DNA from: Devosia sp. Root413D1
GTDB taxonomy: Bacteria; Pseudomonadota; Alphaproteobacteria; Rhizobiales; Devosiaceae
DNA: 64,000 nucleotides
Reading direction: 5' to 3'
NCBI RefSeq assembly: GCF_001425235.1
Contig: NZ_LMEA01000010.1
Span: forward strand, 6,275 to 70,274
Shown here: in pieces, positions 26,792 to 35,373 of the stretch
Layout: every line of letters starts with the position of its first letter
Numbering within the stretch: the first letter of the stretch is position 1
The notes under the pieces: generated by a model
The model's database searches: none
What the model was told of the DNA's origin: nothing
The model's input: the letters and a program-made list of their open reading frames with translations, nothing else
Made by a program: the position numbers and the translations under genes

Positions 26792-27072
26792 GTCGGGTCC
26801 TTTCGGGCTGTTGAGCCGCGGGCGCGGCCGGTGGATTTGCGCTGCAGCGGATAGTCGCCGCTCTGGTAGAGGCGCTTGAGGGCGCTGCCGGCATAGACGC
26901 GGTCACCGACCCGGAGGCGGGCGCCGTGCAGACTGACGGGCGCAACTTCCTCGAAGGCGAAGCGCAAGGCGTGTGCCGCGACCCGGAAAGCCCGAGGGCC
27001 CTGGGCTGTGGCAGTTTGCCAGTCGCGACCGAGATAGAGCTCGGCGCGAGCCTGGTAGTTCAGATGTGTCAT
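26647..27072 (-). CDS. Small protein, upstream paralogue with out-of-frame run-on
   Basis: Starts MTHLNYQARAELYLG and matches the 26537 gene along about 75 residues, ending SGDYPLQRK. After this the frame has no stop and runs 145 bases into the neighbouring gene in a different frame, adding about 55 Ser/Pro/Arg-rich residues. The paralogue shows that the true domain ends near residue 80, so the tail is either a run-on after loss of the stop codon or the result of a sequencing indel. I accept the domain; the tail is doubtful. Confidence 0.65.
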   Translation of the reverse strand: MTHLNYQARAELYLGRDWQTATAQGPRAFRVAAHALRFAFEEVAPVSLHGARLRVGDRVYAGSALKRLYQSGDYPLQRKSTGRARGSTARKDPTWTTSATPPPPNSIPAAATPSRRASSIAASRRQPRPSSISSRTAQLPG

Positions 27073-27172
27073 GTGTTCTCTTGTGGGCCCGTCATCGGAA
27101 GATGCGGGGCCTCTCGTTGAAACGCCTCGACCGCGAAGCGGGAGGCGTATGCCGGGCCTGTCCTGTTTAGTC

Positions 27173-27215
27173 GCGCTTCCGAACCGGAAAAGTCTGCAAC
27201 TTTTCCTGGGAACGC
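27173..27215. repeat. Palindromic intergenic repeat, family C
   Basis: A second copy of the element at 17808, with the same inner stem GGAAAAGT/ACTTTTCC. It lies 27 bases after the cspA-like stop codon and may help end that transcript. Confidence 0.75.
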
Positions 27216-27241
27216 TCTAGTTGACGGGCCCGGCAGATCGA

Positions 27242-27448
27242 TCAGGCGAGCTGCAGGTTGGTCGCCGACAGCTTGCCGTCGCGGCCGCTCTGCAGGTCAT
27301 AGGTGACCTGCTGGCCTTCGGCGAGGCCGGAGATGCCAGATGCTTCCAGCGCGGTGGCATGGACGAAAGCGTCCTTGCTGCCGTCGGCCGGGGAGATGAA
27401 GCCAAAGCCCTTGGTGGAGTTGTAGAATTTCACGGTGCCATTGATCAT
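27242..27448 (-). CDS. Cold-shock domain protein
   Basis: A 68-residue single-domain OB-fold protein that binds single-stranded nucleic acid. RNP1 is KGFGFI and RNP2 is DAFVHAT, preceded by the usual NGTVKFYN. It is one of the CspA family; the paralogue letter cannot be told. The 200-base upstream stretch is long enough for the structured 5' untranslated region usual in this family. Confidence 0.96.
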   Translation of the reverse strand: MINGTVKFYNSTKGFGFISPADGSKDAFVHATALEASGISGLAEGQQVTYDLQSGRDGKLSATNLQLA

Positions 27449-27648
27449 GACGGTACTTTCGATTGTGAGGGGACGCCCAGTGGCGAACGCACTCGTTCCT
27501 CCGGCGCAACACGCGGCGGAGGTCTAGACGTTCGCAATTCAGGGGAACCAAACAACCGGCAAGCCGGCAGATCAGAAGCCAAAGATGGCCGTAACGTATG
27601 GAAGGTATATAGGCATGAAATGCGCCGATAACAAGGTGGGCTTCAGAA

Positions 27649-28365
27649 CTAGAAGGTAACCGCGCGCAGCCGGGCGTTGTGGATATGGGTTTCCATCGCC
27701 AGTTCTGCCTTGGCGCGGTCGCGTTTCAGCAGTGCGTCGATAATGTCGAGGTGATCGGCCAGCGCCGGGGCGAGCACCACCGGGTTCAGCCGGATGCGGT
27801 CGAGCTGGATCATGCGGACGCGGATGGCGTTGATCGAATAGGCCTGGATCAGCACCTCGTTGCCGGTGGCGCCGATGAGGAAATCGTGGAAATCGGAATC
27901 GATCTTCTGCGCCTCATCGAGCAGCGCGCCGCTGATGCCACCGCTGCTGGCGCGTTCGAGGATCGAGGCGTGCAGCGCCCGCTGCTGCTGCAGCGCCGCG
28001 TCGCTCACATGCTCGATGGCGTAGATGGTCGCCTCGCGCTCATAGGCGAGGCGCATCTGGTAGGATTCGCGGATCATCCTCAGATCGACGGTGGTGATCT
28101 GGATGCCGCGCTGCGGCAGCACGGCAAGCAGGCTTTCCGCCTCGAGCCGCGGCAGCAGCTCGCGCAGGGCGCCGAGCGAAATGCCGAGCTTCGACACCAA
28201 ATCGCGCTGCGACAGGTTCTGGCCGGGCTGAATCTGGCCGGCCAGCAGCAGGCGTTGGAAGCGCTGGTAAGCCGTCTGCCGGTTCAGCGTGTTGTCGGCG
28301 CCGGCCGTGCTCCGCTGGCGACGCACCGCGCGTCGGGTCGGGGCCGTCAGGACCTTGGTCGACAT
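27649..28365 (-). CDS. GntR family regulator (FCD type)
   Basis: A 238-residue repressor. The winged helix is near residues 30-90 (AYQRFQRLLLAGQIQPGQNL and DLVSKLGISLGALRELLPRLE), followed by an all-helical FCD ligand domain with the metal-binding pattern seen in DFHDFL and HIHNARL. The ATG at 28365 follows AAGGAGGG; the frame is open further upstream. It is 37 bases downstream of, and co-oriented with, the DapA-family aldolase gene, and the sugar importer diverges from that gene. It likely controls both units in response to the sugar acid or its breakdown product. Confidence 0.92.
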   Translation of the reverse strand: MSTKVLTAPTRRAVRRQRSTAGADNTLNRQTAYQRFQRLLLAGQIQPGQNLSQRDLVSKLGISLGALRELLPRLEAESLLAVLPQRGIQITTVDLRMIRESYQMRLAYEREATIYAIEHVSDAALQQQRALHASILERASSGGISGALLDEAQKIDSDFHDFLIGATGNEVLIQAYSINAIRVRMIQLDRIRLNPVVLAPALADHLDIIDALLKRDRAKAELAMETHIHNARLRAVTF

Positions 28366-28402
28366 ACGCGTTTCCCTCCTTCGCGCTCGCCTGAGCGTTA
28401 AC

Positions 28403-29368
28403 TCAATCCTGTTCGCCTGGGAATTGGAATTGGCTCTGCCGGAAACTCTGGAGCAGCGCGGTGACGCCGGCCGGCGAGAGCGGCAATAACGGCTCAAGGG
28501 GCCGCATCCAGGCAGCGTCGCCGCTGATCCGCGCCTTCACCGCTTTCAGCGCGATGATGCCGCCATGGTCGTCGACGGCGACGATGCGTTTCGCGGCGCG
28601 GTCGCGCAGACCCTGGGCTGCCGGGCCGTTGGGGTCGGCGAAGAACTGGCAGAGCTCGATGGCATTGACGTTGGGTAGGCCGCCGATCATCCCGGCGCCT
28701 CCGGCAGCCAGCAGGTCGGGCAGCACGCGGTCGTCACCGGTGAAGATCCTGAGGTTCGGGAAGGTCCTGGCCAGCATCAGCGTATGGGTGCGGTCGCCGG
28801 TCGAATCCTTGATGCCGACGATGCGCTTGCCATGCCGGGCAATGAGGCGCTCGACCAGCTCGACGCCGTAGCCGACCTTGGTCATGGCGGGGATATGGTA
28901 GAGCACCACATCGAGGGGGAAGCTGCCGCCGAAGCGGTTGGCAGCAGCCTCGAAGAAGGCGGCGATGCCGTCCTGGCTGGTCGCGCCATAATAGAAGGGT
29001 GGGGCGATCAGCACGGCGCGGCAGCCGAGATCGGCGGCAGCGGCGATGGTCGCCACGGCATCATCGAGCGCGGCGCTCATCGAGGCCGGGATCAGCCGGT
29101 CCATCGCTACGCCCGCCTGCTGTAGTGCGGCCAGCGCCGCCCGCTTTTCCCGCACCGAGAACGAAGCCCCCTCACCGGTCGAACCGAAGGGCGAAACGTA
29201 GCTGCAGCCGGCGGCGAACAGCCAGTCGATATGCGACTTCAGTCGCACAATGTCGATGCTTCCGGTGTCTGTGACAGGGGTCAGGGAGGCGGCGACAATG
29301 CCGCCGAGAGCCTTGGAATTGCTGGCTTCAGAGGCGGCTGCAAGTTCTTGTGTCACTGATACAATCAC
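28403..29368 (-). CDS. DapA/NanA family aldolase or lyase
   Basis: A class I aldolase of the dihydrodipicolinate synthase/N-acetylneuraminate lyase family, 321 residues. The Schiff-base lysine is in GIKDSTGD and the catalytic tyrosine in VLYHIPAM; the carboxylate-binding loop is PFGSTGEGASF, where DapA and NanA have G(S/T)TGE. The frame starts with a GTG at 29368 without a clear ribosome binding site, so the exact start is uncertain. Linkage to a sugar importer and a sialidase-like protein favours a carbohydrate lyase such as a sialic acid or keto-sugar-acid aldolase over lysine biosynthesis. Confidence 0.9.
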   Translation of the reverse strand: MIVSVTQELAAASEASNSKALGGIVAASLTPVTDTGSIDIVRLKSHIDWLFAAGCSYVSPFGSTGEGASFSVREKRAALAALQQAGVAMDRLIPASMSAALDDAVATIAAAADLGCRAVLIAPPFYYGATSQDGIAAFFEAAANRFGGSFPLDVVLYHIPAMTKVGYGVELVERLIARHGKRIVGIKDSTGDRTHTLMLARTFPNLRIFTGDDRVLPDLLAAGGAGMIGGLPNVNAIELCQFFADPNGPAAQGLRDRAAKRIVAVDDHGGIIALKAVKARISGDAAWMRPLEPLLPLSPAGVTALLQSFRQSQFQFPGEQD

Positions 29369-29504
29369 CAGATGGAGTAGTTGTTCAATCTATGTGTTTA
29401 CACGAGCCGGATTCTGTTGCAAGGTCAATCCATCGGCGAGGGGATCTGACGGCGCGCAAACGCCGCCATCACGCTGGTAGGACGTGCATGCTGGGAGGGC
29501 GCCG

Positions 29505-30599
29505 TTGGCCGAACTGCAACTTCAGAATGTCTCGAAGACCTACGGGACGTTCGAGGCGGTAAAGGATGTGTCGCTGGCCATCGAGGATGGCGAGTTCGCG
29601 GTGTTTGTCGGCCCGTCGGGTTGCGGCAAGTCGACGTTGTTGCGGCTGATTGCCGGGCTCGATCCGGTCAGCGCCGGCACGGTGGCGATCGGCGACAAGG
29701 ACATGACCGCGCGGCAGGCGGGCGAACGGCCGGTGGCCATGGTGTTCCAGTCCTATGCGCTCTACCCGCATATGAGCGTGTTCGAAAACATCGCCTTTCC
29801 GCTGCAGATGGAGAAGCGCTCGAAGGCCGATATCCGCGAACAGGTGGCCAAGGCCGCTGCGACGGTACAGCTGACGACGCGGTTGCAGGACAAGCCGAAC
29901 AAGCTCTCGGGCGGGCAGCGGCAGCGCGTGGCGATCGCCCGGGCCATTGTGCGGAAGCCCGAGATATTCCTGATGGACGAGCCGCTGTCTAACCTCGACG
30001 CGGCCTTGCGCATGGAGATGCGCTCCGAGCTGACCCAGCTGCATAAGCGGCTCGGCTCGACCATGGTCTATGTGACGCACGACCAGCTTGAAGCCATGAC
30101 CATGGCCGACCGCATCGTGGTGCTGAATGCCGGCAAGGTCGAGCAGGTCGGCAAGCCGATGGATCTCTATCACCGGCCGGCGAACCTGTTCGTCGCCGGC
30201 TTCATCGGCAGCCCACCGATGAACTTTCTTTCCGCCAAGGTGGTCGGCCTCGAGGGCGGCAACGTGCTGCTCGAGGTGCCCGAGGTCGGGCGGCTGGCGT
30301 TGCCGGGCGATGCTTCCGGCTTCACCGTCGGCGGCGACGCGACCATCGGCATCCGGCCCGAGGCGATCACCACAACCGCGCCAGGTGAGCCGGCGCTGAC
30401 CCTCAGCATCGCCCCGCGCACCGTCGAGCGGCTGGGGCTCCACACCATCGTTTATGGCGAGCAGGGCGGCCGGACGCTGACCGCCTTGTTCAACGGCGAT
30501 CCGGCGATTGCTGCCGATGCGCCGCTCGGCGTCCACGTGCCGCTGAAGCAGATCCACCTCTTCGATGCCGCGGGCCAGGCTCGCGGACACCGCGACTGA
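29505..30599 (+). CDS. Sugar ABC importer ATPase (UgpC/MalK type)
   Basis: ATP-binding subunit of a CUT1 carbohydrate importer, 364 residues. Walker A is GPSGCGKST, the signature LSGGQRQRVAIAR, Walker B IFLMDEPLSNLDA and the switch His VYVTHDQLEAMT. The C-terminal 110 residues form the TOBE-type regulatory domain (IGIRPEAI). The frame starts earlier with GTG at 29484, but the TTG at 29505 follows GGGAGGG and gives the standard MAELQLQNVSKTYG. It is the first gene of a complete importer operon and diverges from the aldolase gene. Confidence 0.94.
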   Translation: MAELQLQNVSKTYGTFEAVKDVSLAIEDGEFAVFVGPSGCGKSTLLRLIAGLDPVSAGTVAIGDKDMTARQAGERPVAMVFQSYALYPHMSVFENIAFPLQMEKRSKADIREQVAKAAATVQLTTRLQDKPNKLSGGQRQRVAIARAIVRKPEIFLMDEPLSNLDAALRMEMRSELTQLHKRLGSTMVYVTHDQLEAMTMADRIVVLNAGKVEQVGKPMDLYHRPANLFVAGFIGSPPMNFLSAKVVGLEGGNVLLEVPEVGRLALPGDASGFTVGGDATIGIRPEAITTTAPGEPALTLSIAPRTVERLGLHTIVYGEQGGRTLTALFNGDPAIAADAPLGVHVPLKQIHLFDAAGQARGHRD

Positions 30600-30672
30600 C
30601 GCGTTTTCATCGCCCGCGACCTGGGGGAGGAGGACCATGCCTCCGGTCGCGCGCTCACAAGGGAGTAACGAG

Positions 30673-31950
30673 ATGACCTTCAAATCCAACCGCCGGCAGT
30701 TCCTCTTCGGCGCCGCCGCCAGCAGCCTTGCCATCACCGCCGCCGGCGGTATCGGCCGGGCCTTCGCCCAGGACCAGCAACTGGTGTTCTGGTCGCAGCT
30801 CGCCGGCAGCAAGAAGGCGGCGGGCGAAGCGCTCGAAGCGGCGTTCAAGACGGCGCATCCGGGGATCGCGCTCAACTCGAGCCTGTTCGCCGAGCCGAGC
30901 CAGCTCAACGAAAAGATCCTCACCGCCATCAACGGCAATACCGCGCCGGACCTGTTCATCCAGCACTGGGATTACACCCTGACCTATTCGACCGGCGACA
31001 AGCTGGCCGACCTCAAGGCCGGGCTCGCCAATGTCGATTTCGCCGGGCTCGATGCCTCGCTCCTCGCCTATGGCAATATCGGTGGCCAGCAGGTCTCGGT
31101 GCCGCTCTACGGCACGTCGCGCGGCCTCGGCATCAACCGCAAATACGTCACCGAAGCCGGGCTCGATGCCGACAAAGGCCCGCAGGATTGGGCCGAGCTG
31201 CGCGAGTGGGCCAAGGCGCTCACCAAGCGGCAGGACAATGGCCTGCTCGAAGTGGCCGGCCTCAGCATGTTCCACAACGATCTCGAGACCTGGGAGATCT
31301 TCACCCTGCTGCTGCAGGGCGCCGGCGGCACGCTGTTCAACGACGACCTGACGGCGCCGGCCTTTGGCGGTCCCGAAGGCCTTGCGGCGATCAACTTCAT
31401 GTTCGAGCTCTTACATACCGACAAGGTCACCGATCTCGGCTTCGGCCTCGGGCCAGGCGGTTCGGCGAGCCCGATCAACCAGGGTCGCGCCGCGATGATC
31501 ATCGCCGGCAACTACTCGACCAACAACGCGCTGAAGGCGGGCATCGAGTTCGACGTGCTGCCGATCCCGATGGAGAAGGGCGGCTTCACCTCGCTGGTCG
31601 ACCCGTTCAGCTTCGCCGTGACCAAGGCGTCGCCGAACCAGGCGGCAGCGGTGAGCTTCGTCGAGTTCGCGCTGTCGCAGGAGCAGCAGGTGGCGTTCGC
31701 TCTGGCCTCGAAGAACGTGCCGGTGCTGAAGGCGGCACAGCAGGATCCGACGGTGCAGGCCGATCCGTTCCTTTCGAAGTTCATCAAGACCGCCAGCTTC
31801 GCGCCGCCCAAGGCCGCGGCCATCCCGGCCTTCTCGCGCATGGTGACGATCATCGCCCGCGCCGTGCAGGAGACGCTGTTCAAGCGCGTCACCGCCGAGG
31901 AAGCGCTGAAGGCCGCCGAGGCCGAGGTCATCGCGGTTCTCGGCCGCTAA
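30673..31950 (+). CDS. Sugar ABC importer substrate-binding protein (Tat signal)
   Basis: Periplasmic sugar-binding protein of the CUT1 (SBP type 1) family, about 425 residues. It has a twin-arginine leader, SNRRQFLFGAAASS, with cleavage after FAQ. The body has the usual AFKTAHPGIAL, NGNTAPDLFIQHWDYT, YKLVSDS-like hinge parts and IARAVQETLFKRVTAEEALKAAEAEV at the C-terminus. I start at the ATG at 30673, eight bases after GGGAG. It is the second gene of the operon. Confidence 0.93.
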   Translation: MTFKSNRRQFLFGAAASSLAITAAGGIGRAFAQDQQLVFWSQLAGSKKAAGEALEAAFKTAHPGIALNSSLFAEPSQLNEKILTAINGNTAPDLFIQHWDYTLTYSTGDKLADLKAGLANVDFAGLDASLLAYGNIGGQQVSVPLYGTSRGLGINRKYVTEAGLDADKGPQDWAELREWAKALTKRQDNGLLEVAGLSMFHNDLETWEIFTLLLQGAGGTLFNDDLTAPAFGGPEGLAAINFMFELLHTDKVTDLGFGLGPGGSASPINQGRAAMIIAGNYSTNNALKAGIEFDVLPIPMEKGGFTSLVDPFSFAVTKASPNQAAAVSFVEFALSQEQQVAFALASKNVPVLKAAQQDPTVQADPFLSKFIKTASFAPPKAAAIPAFSRMVTIIARAVQETLFKRVTAEEALKAAEAEVIAVLGR

Positions 31951-31963
31951 GGAAGGCGACGAC

Positions 31964-32866
31964 ATGGCGCTGCAATCGAGCACAGCTCTGGCCCGACGGC
32001 CACAAAGCTTCACGCAGAACTGGAGCGCCTACGCCTTCCTGACGCCTGCCCTGATCATCCTGTTCCTGTCGCTGCTGCTTCCGGCAGCAGCGACAGTGGT
32101 GATGAGCCTCACCGACATCTCGTTCCTCAGGCCAACCAACTTCGTCTGGTTCGACAACTATATCAAACTGGTGTCGGACAGCCGGTTTCGGCAGGCGGTG
32201 GGCAACACCGCCTATTACACTGTCGGCGTGACCCTTCCGACCATGGCGCTGGGGCTGCTGGCAGCGGTGGCGCTCAACGGCAAGCTGCGCGGCCGCATCG
32301 TCTTTCGCACCATCTTCTACCTGCCGGTGCTGACCTCGCTGATCGCCGCGGCGGTGGTGTGGATGTATGTCTACGAGCCCTATTCGGGCCCGATCAACGG
32401 CACCCTGACGCAGCTCGGCCTGCCGCCGCAGCCGTGGCTGCAGAGCCCCAACCTCGCAATGACCTCGCTGATCGTCATGGCGATCTGGCGCGATTTCGGC
32501 ACCGCGATGATCATCTACCTGGCCGGGCTGCAGGATATCCCCAAGGACATCTACGAGGCAGCGCGGCTCGATGGCGCCAAGACCAAGGACATCTTCTTCC
32601 GCATCACCGTGCCGATGCTCAGCAACGTCACCTTCTACCTGATGATCATCCTGATCGTGCAGACCTTCCAGGTGTTCGGCGCGATCTACGTGATGACCAA
32701 TGGCGGGCCGCTCGGTTCCACCGAAACCATTGTGTTCCAGATGTACCAGACCGCCTTCGGCTATACCGAGTTCGGCTATGCGGCGGCGATGTCGACCGTG
32801 CTGTTCCTCGCCATCCTCCTGTTCTCGATCATCGGCACCAAGCTCATGCGCCGGGGTGAATCATGA
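31964..32866 (+). CDS. Sugar ABC importer permease (MalF/UgpA type)
   Basis: Inner-membrane permease of 300 residues with six membrane segments. The cytoplasmic EAA loop that docks on the ATPase reads EAARLDGAKTKDIFFRITVPM. A short N-terminus places it with UgpA/LacF-like members. Overlaps the next permease by four bases (ATGA). Confidence 0.94.
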   Translation: MALQSSTALARRPQSFTQNWSAYAFLTPALIILFLSLLLPAAATVVMSLTDISFLRPTNFVWFDNYIKLVSDSRFRQAVGNTAYYTVGVTLPTMALGLLAAVALNGKLRGRIVFRTIFYLPVLTSLIAAAVVWMYVYEPYSGPINGTLTQLGLPPQPWLQSPNLAMTSLIVMAIWRDFGTAMIIYLAGLQDIPKDIYEAARLDGAKTKDIFFRITVPMLSNVTFYLMIILIVQTFQVFGAIYVMTNGGPLGSTETIVFQMYQTAFGYTEFGYAAAMSTVLFLAILLFSIIGTKLMRRGES

Positions 32867-33786
32867 GCGACATCGCGCAAACCGCTGCTCCGGCAGTCCC
32901 GACCGTGTCGTTCCAGCAGCGCTGGTGGCCGGTGGCCGAGCGGGCGATCGGCTACGGGCTGCTGATCTTCGCGGCGCTGGCGACGATCACCCCGTTCCTG
33001 TGGATGGTGTCGACCTCGTTCAAGACCGACGCCGAGACCTTCCAGTTTCCGCCCAACTTCATCCCCAACAGCCTCGTCTGGCAGAACTATATCGACGCCA
33101 TCGCCGGGCCCGATACCGGGCGGCAGCTGATCAACAGCCTGGTGTTCGCGCTCGGCTCGACTGCCTCGAACATGGTGTTCTGCGCGCTGGCCGGCTACGC
33201 GCTGGCGCGGATGCAGTTCAAGGGCAAGAACCTGATCTTCGCGCTGGTGGTTGGCCTCTTGATGGTGCCGGCGCAGAGCCAGATCGTGCCGGTCTTCCTG
33301 ATCGTGCAGCGCATCCCGTTCGCCGGCGGCAATGACTGGCTGGGCAATGGCGGCACCGGGCTGCTCAACACCTATTGGGGGATGATCCTCCCCACCGCGG
33401 CGACGCCGTTCGGCATCTTCATGATGCGGCAGTTCTTCTCGCGCATCCCGATCGAGTATGAGGAATCGGCGCGGCTCGACGGCGCCAAGACCTTCACCAT
33501 CTTCTGGCGCATCCTGCTGCCGCTGGCGCGGCCGGCGATGGCAGTGCTGGGGGTGCTGAGCTTCCAGAGCGCCTGGAACGATTTCATCTGGCCGCTGATC
33601 CTCACCTCGCAACGCGAGATGGCGACGCTGCAGATCGGGCTGCAGCTCTTACAGAGCGGACCCGATGCACGCTGGAACGTGGTGATGGCGATGGCGACGC
33701 TGATCACCCTGCCGGTGATCGTCGTGTTCCTGTTCGCGCAGCGCTACGTCATCGACGGCGCGGTCACCAGCGGCGTCAAGGGCTGA
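32863..33786 (+). CDS. Sugar ABC importer permease (MalG/UgpE type)
   Basis: Second permease, 307 residues, six membrane segments. The EAA loop is EESARLDGAKTFTIFWRILLPL, and the C-terminus ends in the FLFAQRYVIDGAVTSGVKG pattern that defines MalG-type subunits. Start overlaps the previous stop. It completes an ATPase-SBP-two-permease set. Confidence 0.94.
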   Translation: MSDIAQTAAPAVPTVSFQQRWWPVAERAIGYGLLIFAALATITPFLWMVSTSFKTDAETFQFPPNFIPNSLVWQNYIDAIAGPDTGRQLINSLVFALGSTASNMVFCALAGYALARMQFKGKNLIFALVVGLLMVPAQSQIVPVFLIVQRIPFAGGNDWLGNGGTGLLNTYWGMILPTAATPFGIFMMRQFFSRIPIEYEESARLDGAKTFTIFWRILLPLARPAMAVLGVLSFQSAWNDFIWPLILTSQREMATLQIGLQLLQSGPDARWNVVMAMATLITLPVIVVFLFAQRYVIDGAVTSGVKG

Positions 33787-33843
33787 CGCCTCCCAGTTCG
33801 ATTATTGCCACCCGGCCCTCGCGGGCCCGACGGAGATTTGACC

Positions 33844-34932
33844 ATGACGCAGCACCTCGAAATCTACCGCAAGGAGGGCGAGTTCGTTGCCTGGCCGGCC
33901 AATTACGGCATGTGGATCTGGGGCGACGAAGTCGTGGTGGTGTTTTCGCAAGGGTTTCGAGGGGAACAGGAGAGCCTGCACGCCCGCGACAAGACGCGGC
34001 CGTTCATCGGCCGGCAGGCGCGCAGCTTCGATGGCGGGTTGAGCTGGAGCGACGAGTTGTTCACCGGCACCATCCCCGGCGGTACGTCGCTGTCGGGCGA
34101 CGAGCACGTCGTCGAGGCGCTGCAGAGCCAGCCCAATATCGTGGTCGAACGCGATATCCCGGTGCTCGACCAGCCGATCGATTTCACCGACCCCGAGACC
34201 ATCGTGATGTGCGCCCGCACCGGGCTCGATGCCGGTTCGATCAGCTGGTTCTACGTCAGCCGCGACCGGGCGAGGAGCTGGCAAGGCCCGTACCGGCTCG
34301 GCGATTTCGGCCTGCCCGGGGTTTCGGCGCGCACCGACATCGTGCCGCTCGGCCAGCACGACGCGCTGTTCCTCCTCACCGCGGTGAAAGCCAATGGCGA
34401 CGAGGGGCGGATCTTTGCGGCGCGGACCCGCGATGGCGGCCGGAGCTTTACGTTCGAGAGCTTTGTCGGCGACGAGCCGGAGGGCTTTGCCATCATGCCG
34501 GCGTCGCTGCTTCTGCCCGGTGGCGACATTCTCACCTTCGTCCGTTGCGCGGCGCCGCGCGGACCGGAGCGGGGAGCCTGGATCGACCTCTATCGCTCGA
34601 GCGACGCGGGCAAGAGCTGGCGGCAGGTCGGCACGCCCGTGCCGCAGGTCGGCCATAACAGCAATCCGCCCACCATCAACCGGCTGGCCGATGGACGGCT
34701 GGTGCTGGTCTATGGCTATCGCGACGCGCCCTATGGCATGCGCGCCAGGGTCAGCAGCGATGAGGGCGCGACCTGGAGTGACGATATCGTCTTGCGCGAC
34801 GACGGCGGCGTGGCCGACCTCGGCTACCCGCGCACTGTGGTGCGGGCCGATGGCAAGCTCTTGACCGCGTACTATTACAACTATGGCGCCGACACCGATC
34901 GGTTCATCGGGGCGACGCTGTTTTCGGTGTAG
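33844..34932 (+). CDS. Sialidase-like BNR-repeat protein, no signal peptide
   Basis: A 362-residue six-bladed propeller protein of the sialidase superfamily. Four Asp-box repeats are visible: SFDGGLSWSD (about residue 60), TRDGGRSFTF (195), SSDAGKSWRQ (252) and SSDEGATWSD (304). I do not find the FRIP arginine motif of true sialidases, nor a signal peptide, so it would act in the cytoplasm on an imported sugar. As the last gene of the importer operon, opposite a NanA-type lyase, it may be a glycosidase or lyase on sialic acid-like or other acidic sugars; the substrate is unproven. The ATG at 33844 follows GGAG. Confidence 0.83.
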   Translation: MTQHLEIYRKEGEFVAWPANYGMWIWGDEVVVVFSQGFRGEQESLHARDKTRPFIGRQARSFDGGLSWSDELFTGTIPGGTSLSGDEHVVEALQSQPNIVVERDIPVLDQPIDFTDPETIVMCARTGLDAGSISWFYVSRDRARSWQGPYRLGDFGLPGVSARTDIVPLGQHDALFLLTAVKANGDEGRIFAARTRDGGRSFTFESFVGDEPEGFAIMPASLLLPGGDILTFVRCAAPRGPERGAWIDLYRSSDAGKSWRQVGTPVPQVGHNSNPPTINRLADGRLVLVYGYRDAPYGMRARVSSDEGATWSDDIVLRDDGGVADLGYPRTVVRADGKLLTAYYYNYGADTDRFIGATLFSV

Positions 34933-35029
34933 CGACAGCTTCGCCGGTCCGTTCCAACGACCATCGAGTACGCTGCACACCCCACCCCATCCCGGCCATT
35001 CGAGCATAGCTCTCATGGCCTTCTCCCCT

Positions 35030-35054
35030 AAAATCGCTCCACTGGAGCGATTTT
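35030..35054 (+). terminator. Likely bidirectional terminator hairpin
   Basis: A perfect 11-pair stem AAAATCGCTCC/GGAGCGATTTT with a three-base loop, about 100 bases after the sialidase-like gene. Confidence 0.6.
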
Positions 35055-35132
35055 GCCTTCGGCCGGCTCGAAGCCCGTCAAGGGGAGGATGTCCGCCGGT
35101 GGTTGTGGTGAGACCCAGCCAAACACTCGATG

Positions 35133-35210
35133 CCCACCTCCCCCTAGACGGGGGAGGCAAGCGAAGCTTGGGAGCGTAGCGACCTAGCGTAGCTCGGAGG
35201 GGGTGTGCGG
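35133..35210. repeat. Partial GC-rich palindromic repeat, family B
   Basis: CCACCTCCCCC-TAGAC-GGGGGAGG hairpin followed by a GAAGCTTGGGAGCGTAGCGA stretch. Similar to one arm of the element at 19043. Confidence 0.6.
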
Positions 35211-35238
35211 GCGGTCGGATGCAACCCCCAAGCACAAT

Positions 35239-35347
35239 AATGACATCCGCCTGTCATTGTAATAAACTGCAATAATAAATGTTCATTCGCGCCGCACGAA
35301 GCGGCATCTAAGCTTTTGTATGAGCAGTATATGTACGAAATCGTACA
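35239..35347 (+). promoter_or_regulatory. Inverted repeats upstream of arcD
   Basis: Two perfect inverted repeats in AT-rich DNA: AATGACA (35239-35245) with TGTCATT (35252-35258), and TGTACGA-AA-TCGTACA (35332-35347). The second is 27 bases before the arcD start, so it could be an operator covering the promoter or leader. Confidence 0.5.
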
Positions 35348-35373
35348 GTGATACTTGAGATCTGGAGGCTTTC

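Larger units (their letters stand above)
34933..35373. other. Gene-free stretch with hairpin, repeat and arcD upstream region
   Basis: About 440 bases without a gene. It contains a terminator-like hairpin (35030-35054), a partial family B repeat (35133-35210) and an AT-rich upstream region of arcD with two inverted repeats. Confidence 0.7.

Noticed and set aside
29357-29367. TGAT-ACA-ATCA inverted repeat at the start of the aldolase gene
   Set aside because: Only four-base arms; may be chance. Not called as an operator without further copies.
28403-29368. Reading the aldolase as housekeeping dihydrodipicolinate synthase (dapA)
   Set aside because: It is linked to a GntR regulator and a sugar importer and not to lysine genes, so a catabolic lyase is more likely; no dapA symbol given.
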